26,959 bases of DNA from a virus: positions 1-26,959 of IMG/VR virus record IMGVR_UViG_3300047494_000279; one strand, 5' to 3'. The notes under the pieces were generated by a model that saw only the letters and a program-made list of their open reading frames with translations, was not told where the DNA came from and did not search any database. Position numbers and translations under genes: made by a program. Of the stretch, positions 22,086 through 26,959 are shown one piece after another. Each line of letters starts with the position of its first letter. The first letter of the stretch is position 1.

Positions 22086-25028
22086 ATGTCCTTATTCGGC
22101 AGTCCCACGCAGGCGTCAACCAATACCGTGGCGTCGGGGGTGGCGATTCAGACGTCGATCTATGGCTCGGTCGTGCCGGTGGTCTATGGCCAGACGCGCA
22201 TGGTCGGCAATCTGATCTGGTACGGCGATTTCCAGGCCATCGCCAAGGGATCGAGTGGCTCGGGCAAGGGCGGCGGCGGGAGCGGGGGAAAGGATGGCGG
22301 CGCCGGGGCGCATGATTACAAAGCCTCGTTCGCCTTCGCGCTTGCGGAGGGAACGCTGGCGGAAATCGTCACCGTCTACGAATCCAAATCGGTCAAGGCG
22401 TGGTCCGCCGCCGGCCTGGCCTGGGCCAACGGCGCGCTGACCCAGGCGCCATGGGGCTATCTCACGACCAAATATCCGGGGCAGGATCTGTCCTACGCCG
22501 GGACGGGCTATATCTTCGCGCTGAATTACGATCTGGGCGATTCCGCGGAAATGCCCAACCTGTCGTATGAGGTCACGGGGCTGTTCGCCGGCGCCATCTC
22601 CGGCCTGCCCGACGCAGACCCCGCGGCCGTGGTCGCCGATATCCTGACCAATCCGCGCTACGGCGTCGGATTCCCGTCGGCCAGGCTTGGCGATTTGTCG
22701 TTGTTTTCCAACTATTGCCGCGCCGCCGGGCTGGTGGTTTCGCCACTATTCGACACGCAAAGCGACGCGGCTTCGCTGCTGAACGCAATCGTGAAGGATT
22801 GCAACGCGGAGTTCGTGTGGTCGGGCGCGGCGCTGACCGTCGTTCCCTATGGCGATCAGGATCTGTCGGCGAACGGCGCATCCTATGCTGCGCCATCGGC
22901 CGCGCTGTTCAGCCTGACCGACGACGATTTCCTCGATACCGGCTCGGGGGACCCGGTGGCGTGTTCGCGGACCCGGCCGTCGGACCAGATGAACTCGGTC
23001 AAGCTCGAATGGCTCAACCGCGCCAATCATTATAATGTGGAGGTGGTGGAGGCGAAGGACCTCGCCGCGATCCAGGTCTATGGTCTGCGCACGGCGCAGC
23101 CCCGACAGTCGCATTATTTCTGCAACCTTCCCGCCGCGACCTTGTCGGCGACGCTGCAGCTTCAGCGCCAGTCCGTGCGCAATCAATACAGTTTCACGCT
23201 CGGCTGGCGCTATTGCCTGCTCGATCCGATGGACATCGTCGAGATCACCGACCACGCCTTGGGCCTGGCGCAGCAATGGGTGCGCATCGTCGGGATCGAG
23301 GAGGACGATAACGGCGATCTGCAGGTGACTGCGCAGGAGGTTCTGGGTGGGACCGGCGGCGCGCCGGTCTATAGTTTCCAGACCGCCACCCGCTACGCCG
23401 CGGATTACAACACGGCGCCGGGCAGCGTGAACCCGCCGCTGATCTTCGAGCCGCCGCCGTCGCTGACCGGCGGGGTTCCGCAGGTCTGGATCGGCGCGTC
23501 GGGCGGCGCGAACTGGGGCGGCGCCGATATATGGCTGTCCACCGACGACGCGACCTACGCCCATGCCGGGCGCATCACCGCGCCGGCGCGTCAGGGCGTG
23601 CTGAGCGCGGCGCTGCCCGCCGGCTCCGATCCCGATACGGCCGACACGCTGGCGATCGACCTGTCGGAAAGCGGCGGCCAGCTTCTGTCGGGAACCGAGG
23701 CCGACGTCGATTCCTTCCAGATGCTCTGCTACATCGGCGGTGATTCGGGCGGCGGCGAGCTGATCGCCTATCGCACCGCGACGCTGACCGGATCCAACGC
23801 CTACAGCCTGACTTATCTCAGGCGCGGCGCCTATGGATCGGCGATCGGCGCCCATCCTGCCGGAAGCCGGTTCTGCCGGCTGGATCAGGCGGTCGTCGCG
23901 ATCGACCTGCCGGTGTCGCCGGTGTCGTATGTCGGGCGGACGCTCTATCTGAAGCTCACCAGCTTTAATTTATGGGGCGGCGGCGCCGAGTTGCTGGCCG
24001 ATGTCGATCCCTACAGCTACAGCCCCGCCGGAACCGGGGCGGAGGTCGCGCCGCCGACGGGGGTGACGATCGCCGCGGGATATGTCCAGCAGGGCGACGG
24101 CACCATCCAGCCGACGATGGACATCGCCTGGACCGCCAGCCCCGATCCGCTATTCGATTCCTACGAGGTCGAATGGTCGGTTCACGGCCTGAATATCTGG
24201 TCCAGCGCGACCGTCAGCGCCAATACGCTGGCCTATCGGGTGGTCCCGGTCGCGACCGGGGTCGCGTTCGATGCGCGGGTGCGCGCCGTGCGCGGCCAGG
24301 GCGGCCCGTTCTTCTCCGCCTGGGACGCGGCGTTCGACGTCGCGACCGCGGGCAAGACCACAGCCTCCGCCGATCCCTCCGGGCTCGTCGCCACCGCCGC
24401 CTATCAGCATGTCCGACTGTCCTGGACCGGCGCGGCGGCGACCGACATCGCCTGGTATGAGATCTGGGAGGGGCCGGATGCGGATATCGCGCATGCGGCG
24501 GCGATCGGCGTCGCGCAATCGACCAATTTCACCGCCGGCGGGCTGGGCAACGGCGTGGCGTATTATTTCTGGATACGGTCGGTGAATACCTCCGGCAACG
24601 TCGGCGATTTCGTCGGCCCAGCCGGCGCGACCACGCTGCTGGTCGATACTGGCGGCCTTGGGCTCAACGCCGCAACCGCGACCGCCGTCGCCACGCTGGG
24701 GCGGAGCTTCGGCGGGGCGGGCATTTCGACCTACCAGACGGTGATCCCGGCGTTCGACATCGTGCTGTCCGCCGCCGGCATGGTGCAGGTGGTGGCCGGT
24801 TTCATCCAGAACTACAGCGGCGGAACCGCGCCGATCTGGCATCTGCGGCTGCTGGTCGACGGCGCAGCGGTGGCCGCGATCGGCGGCGGCAGTTTCAGCG
24901 TCAGCCCGACGATCGTCTGGGCGTCCTACATGACCGAAGGCGTCCACAGCTTCGAGATCCAGTGGGAATCCGAAAGCCAGGGCAGCCTGGATGGGGGCAC
25001 CTGCAGCGCGCAGGCGCTGTTCCGATGA
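22086..25028 (+). CDS. Tail-tip / host-specificity protein (J-like) with FN3 repeats
   Basis: A 980-residue protein. Residues 1-50 have the start typical of this group (ASGVAIQTSIYGSVVPVVYG), followed by a Gly/Lys-rich linker (about 55-77). Residues 80-500 form the hub-like core (ADILTNPRYGVGFPSARLG; LLNAIVKDCNAEFVWSG; LEWLNRANHYNVEVVEAKDL; LGWRYCLLDPMDIVEITDH). Residues about 655-755 and 760-855 are two FN3-type domains (VEWSVHGLNIW; WYEIWEGPDADIA). The final 120 residues are a separate beta domain (STYQTVIPAFDIVLSAAGMV) with a likely receptor-facing role. J-like proteins sit at the tail end and decide host contact. The gene is followed by a coupled small gene and a terminator. Confidence 0.85.
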   Translation: MSLFGSPTQASTNTVASGVAIQTSIYGSVVPVVYGQTRMVGNLIWYGDFQAIAKGSSGSGKGGGGSGGKDGGAGAHDYKASFAFALAEGTLAEIVTVYESKSVKAWSAAGLAWANGALTQAPWGYLTTKYPGQDLSYAGTGYIFALNYDLGDSAEMPNLSYEVTGLFAGAISGLPDADPAAVVADILTNPRYGVGFPSARLGDLSLFSNYCRAAGLVVSPLFDTQSDAASLLNAIVKDCNAEFVWSGAALTVVPYGDQDLSANGASYAAPSAALFSLTDDDFLDTGSGDPVACSRTRPSDQMNSVKLEWLNRANHYNVEVVEAKDLAAIQVYGLRTAQPRQSHYFCNLPAATLSATLQLQRQSVRNQYSFTLGWRYCLLDPMDIVEITDHALGLAQQWVRIVGIEEDDNGDLQVTAQEVLGGTGGAPVYSFQTATRYAADYNTAPGSVNPPLIFEPPPSLTGGVPQVWIGASGGANWGGADIWLSTDDATYAHAGRITAPARQGVLSAALPAGSDPDTADTLAIDLSESGGQLLSGTEADVDSFQMLCYIGGDSGGGELIAYRTATLTGSNAYSLTYLRRGAYGSAIGAHPAGSRFCRLDQAVVAIDLPVSPVSYVGRTLYLKLTSFNLWGGGAELLADVDPYSYSPAGTGAEVAPPTGVTIAAGYVQQGDGTIQPTMDIAWTASPDPLFDSYEVEWSVHGLNIWSSATVSANTLAYRVVPVATGVAFDARVRAVRGQGGPFFSAWDAAFDVATAGKTTASADPSGLVATAAYQHVRLSWTGAAATDIAWYEIWEGPDADIAHAAAIGVAQSTNFTAGGLGNGVAYYFWIRSVNTSGNVGDFVGPAGATTLLVDTGGLGLNAATATAVATLGRSFGGAGISTYQTVIPAFDIVLSAAGMVQVVAGFIQNYSGGTAPIWHLRLLVDGAAVAAIGGGSFSVSPTIVWASYMTEGVHSFEIQWESESQGSLDGGTCSAQALFR

Positions 25029-25222
25029 GCAGTCCCCGCTGCTTCGCGGTGTATGAGCGCGCCACCGGGCTTGTCGTCAACTTCCTGTGGGCCGATCGGC
25101 CGCCCGCGCTGCGCGACCATCCTGAGCTCGATTCCCGTCCGGTCCCGGCCCCGCCGCCCTGGCGCGCCGCCGGCTACAGGCTGGATGCGGCCGGCGCGCT
25201 AGCCCCGCCGTCCGATCCCTGA
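25025..25222 (+). CDS. Small hypothetical protein coupled to the tail-tip gene
   Basis: A 65-residue protein whose ATG overlaps the tail-tip stop codon (ATGA). The sequence reads CFAVYERATGLVVNFLWADR, then a Pro/Arg-rich tail with PPWRAAGYRLDAAGAL. I know no function. Position and coupling suggest a tail or fibre-associated protein. It is the last gene of the tail operon, before an intrinsic terminator. Confidence 0.6.
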   Translation: MSSPRCFAVYERATGLVVNFLWADRPPALRDHPELDSRPVPAPPPWRAAGYRLDAAGALAPPSDP

Positions 25223-25247
25223 TCGCCGCCTTCTCTTTTCCGCCGCC

Positions 25248-25272
25248 AAGCCGCCTTCGGGCGGCTTTTTTT
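25248..25272 (+). terminator. Intrinsic terminator at the end of the tail operon
   Basis: AAGCCGCC-TTCG-GGCGGCTT followed by a T run (seven T in total). The stem is perfect and GC-rich. It separates the tail genes from the glycosyltransferase-like gene, so that gene needs read-through or its own start. Confidence 0.88.
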
Positions 25273-25288
25273 ATCCGAGGAAGCCCCC

Positions 25289-26203
25289 ATGTCCCGCGAC
25301 CTTCATGTCGTCACCGCGATCTTCAACCCGTTCCGCTACAAGGCGCATTACGAGAATTACCGCCGATTCGCCCGCCATATGGCCGAAAGCGGCGTGCAGC
25401 TGCTGACCGTCGAGATGGCGTTCGGCGACCGGCCCTTCGTCGTCACCGAGGCGGGCGATCCGAACCATCTGCAGGTGCGCGGCAATTCGGAAATCTGGCT
25501 GAAGGAAAACCTGCTCAACCTCGCGGTGCAGCGCCTGCCGGCCGATTGGAAATACGTCGCCTGGATCGACAGCGACATCGAATTCGCGCGCGCCGACTGG
25601 GCGGCCGAGACGGTGGAGCATCTGCAGCATTTCGCGGTCGTTCAGCCCTGGTCCGACGCCTATGATCAAGGGCCGCAGCATCAGCATATCGGCCATTACC
25701 GCAGCTTCTGCCGGCAATATCTGACCCGCCAGCCCTGGGGCGCGGAGTACGAATACTGGCATTCGGGCTATGCCTGGGCCTGCACGCGCCAGGCGTGGGA
25801 TTGGCTGGGCGGGCTGCTCGACGCCTGCGTCGTTGGTTCGGCCGATTACCACATGGCCTGGGCGCTGATCGGCCAGGTCGACCGCACCTACCGCATCAAT
25901 CCGGTGGCGGGTCTCGATTCCTACGCCAAGCGGCTGACCCGCTGGCAGGATTCGGCCGAGCATCATATCCGCCGCAACATCGGCTATGTCGAGGGCGCGA
26001 TCCGCCATTTCTGGCACGGGCCCAAGAGCGGCCGGCGCTACAACGAGCGCTGGGAGATCATCACCCGCAACGGTTTCGATCCCGATCTCGACCTGAAGCG
26101 CAACGCCTTCGGCGTCTATGAGCTGACCGGCCGCTCGCTCGCCCTGCGCGACGACCTGCGCGCCTATTTCCGCGCCCGCAACGACGATTCGAACACGCTG
26201 TAG
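25289..26203 (+). CDS. GT-A-type glycosyltransferase-like phage protein
   Basis: A 304-residue soluble protein. The N-terminal half looks like a GT-A fold: a first strand LHVVTAIFNPF, a strand VQLLTVEMAFGD, and the metal-binding DxD in YVAWIDSDIEFA (Asp94-Ser-Asp96). Later come EYWHSGYAWACTRQAWDWLG (acceptor-side loop), GSADYHMAWAL and a C-terminal HFWHGPKSGRRYNERWEIIT, a pattern I associate with glycosyltransferase-like proteins in phages. A GT-A enzyme would transfer a sugar from a nucleotide-sugar; the acceptor could be a virion protein or host surface polymer. It sits alone between two terminator-like structures, after the tail genes and before lysis, which suggests accessory cargo. The catalytic activity is inference. 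Confidence 0.72.
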   Translation: MSRDLHVVTAIFNPFRYKAHYENYRRFARHMAESGVQLLTVEMAFGDRPFVVTEAGDPNHLQVRGNSEIWLKENLLNLAVQRLPADWKYVAWIDSDIEFARADWAAETVEHLQHFAVVQPWSDAYDQGPQHQHIGHYRSFCRQYLTRQPWGAEYEYWHSGYAWACTRQAWDWLGGLLDACVVGSADYHMAWALIGQVDRTYRINPVAGLDSYAKRLTRWQDSAEHHIRRNIGYVEGAIRHFWHGPKSGRRYNERWEIITRNGFDPDLDLKRNAFGVYELTGRSLALRDDLRAYFRARNDDSNTL

Positions 26204-26238
26204 GCGCCGGCGCGCCATCCCGTTCCCTGCCGCCCGCC

Positions 26239-26268
26239 GCCTTCGCGAAGGCTGGAGGCTGTTTTTTT
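26239..26268 (+). terminator. Terminator-like stem with T run after the glycosyltransferase gene
   Basis: GCCTTCGCGAAGGC is a 14-base perfect palindrome followed nine bases later by seven T residues. The gap between stem and T run makes it weaker than the two other terminators in the window. Confidence 0.45.
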
Positions 26269-26291
26269 GCCCGAACTTCAAGGAGTAAGCC

Positions 26292-26498
26292 ATGCCCGAA
26301 CCGGTCTTCATCGCCGATTCGATCGGCGCCGCCTCTGTCCGGACCGCCACCGGCGCCGTTCTTCTGACGACGCCGTTCTGGGCGGAGATCCTCTATACGG
26401 TGAACGTCGTCGCCGCCACGATCGCGTCGGTCTGCGGCGCGATTATCGGCGTCACCGGGGTCTGGCGCCTCGTCATGCGCCGTGGGCGGCGGTCGTGA
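26292..26498 (+). CDS. Small holin-like membrane protein
   Basis: A 68-residue protein with a short polar N-terminus and a hydrophobic region (about residues 20-60) that can form one long or two short membrane helices (VLLTTPFWAEILYTVNVVAA and IASVCGAIIGVTGVWRLVM), ending in RRGRRS. Size, the positively charged end and direct coupling (GTGA overlap) to an endolysin gene make it the best holin candidate. Holins have little sequence signature, so the call rests on context and topology. Confidence 0.7.
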   Translation: MPEPVFIADSIGAASVRTATGAVLLTTPFWAEILYTVNVVAATIASVCGAIIGVTGVWRLVMRRGRRS

Positions 26499-26959
26499 GC
26501 GCGCGCTCGTCCACCGGCCAGGCGCATGCCGTAGATTCGCTCGCGGCCGACACGCTGGCGCGGACCGTGTGGGGGGAGGCGCGCGGGGAGGGCGCGGAGG
26601 GCATGATCGCGGTGGCCGCGGTCGTGCTGAACCGAATCCGGATCAGCCGGGATCTGGGCGGCCGCCATTGGTGGGGCCGCGACGCGGTCAGCGTCTGCCG
26701 CGCCCGCGCCCAGTTCTCCTGCTGGAATCCGGGCGATCCCAACCGCGCCAAGCTGCTGGCGGTCGATGAGTCCGACCCGCAATTCCGTCTGGCGCAGGAC
26801 ATCGCCGCCGACGCGCTGTCCGGCGCCTTGCCCGACCCGACCTTCGGCGCCACCAGCTACAAGGTCGCCGACCGCCCCTGGCCCTATAGCTGGGGCCGCC
26901 TCCGCCTCCCCCTGGTCGTGATCGGCCGGCACGCATTCTACCGGCTGGATGGGGATTGA
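26495..26959 (+). CDS. Cell wall hydrolase, SleB-type endolysin
   Basis: A 154-residue protein read from GTG 26495, which overlaps the holin stop (GTGA). It has the Hydrolase_2/SleB pattern: ARTVWGEARGEGAEGMIAVAAVVLNRI with the catalytic glutamate (Glu28), RAQFSCWN, ATSYKV and a final VIGRHAFYRL. Enzymes of this family cut the glycan strand. No signal peptide is seen, so it needs the holin to reach the wall. It is complete; its TGA is the last codon of the window. Confidence 0.85.
   Translation: MSARSSTGQAHAVDSLAADTLARTVWGEARGEGAEGMIAVAAVVLNRIRISRDLGGRHWWGRDAVSVCRARAQFSCWNPGDPNRAKLLAVDESDPQFRLAQDIAADALSGALPDPTFGATSYKVADRPWPYSWGRLRLPLVVIGRHAFYRLDGD

Noticed and set aside
22746-23855. Minus-strand open frame of 369 codons opposite the tail-tip gene
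   Set aside because: Shadow frame; no domain pattern and composition typical of antisense GC-rich coding DNA.
1-26959. Tailocin or true gene transfer agent
   Set aside because: A complete set of packaging and head genes argues against a tailocin. The repressor, fibre island and moron genes make an ordinary siphovirus-like prophage more likely than a domesticated GTA, though the tail module is of related type.

Overview
The window is a prophage (or prophage-derived) segment in a high-GC alphaproteobacterium, most likely a member of the Sphingomonadales. The base composition is strongly GC-rich. The tail module is of the alphaproteobacterial DUF2460 / DUF2163 / NlpC-P60 / tail-tip type also known from gene transfer agents. 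There are REP-like CCCGGCGAAGGCCGGG palindromes, and two PEP-CTERM surface proteins. The window starts on an ATG and ends on a stop codon. No integrase, transposase, replication gene, tRNA or att site is visible, so the element's ends are not defined here.

Layout. 1-1205: an S24-type repressor, then a DUF1902 (HicB-like) antitoxin and HicA toxin. 1243-3728: a promoter carrying a LexA-like SOS box, a putative small terminase, the large terminase and a coiled-coil protein. 3729-8561: an accessory island with a REP-like inverted repeat, a leftward acyltransferase with its own sigma70 promoter, a large tail fibre ending in an SGNH esterase domain, and two small phage proteins. 8545-10915: portal and XkdF-like prohead protease. 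10922-12508: two tandem leftward PEP-CTERM genes behind a very good sigma54 promoter, set inside the head module. 12835-17146: major capsid protein, connectors, tail terminator, tail tube, and a G/GT tail-assembly chaperone that appears to need a -1 frameshift. 17156-25222: a short tape measure protein, DUF2460, DUF2163 with an inserted lectin-like domain, a small promoter-to-terminator cassette encoding an XhlA-like protein, NlpC/P60, and a 980-residue tail-tip protein. 25289-26959: a glycosyltransferase-like protein, a holin-like protein and a SleB-type endolysin.

The structural genes are enough for a siphovirus-like particle (HK97-fold head, long tail) plus lysis. On top of this core sit accessory units. 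Two concern the cell surface: an acyltransferase beside an esterase-bearing fibre, and exported PEP-CTERM proteins. Five AT-rich hairpin repeats whose termini match or approximate DnaA boxes occupy three junctions between structural genes.

The items most worth a second look are the PEP-CTERM pair with its sigma54 promoter inside the head module, the DnaA-box hairpin family, the acyltransferase/esterase pairing, and the frameshifted tail chaperone. All calls come from reading the sequence; no database search was possible.
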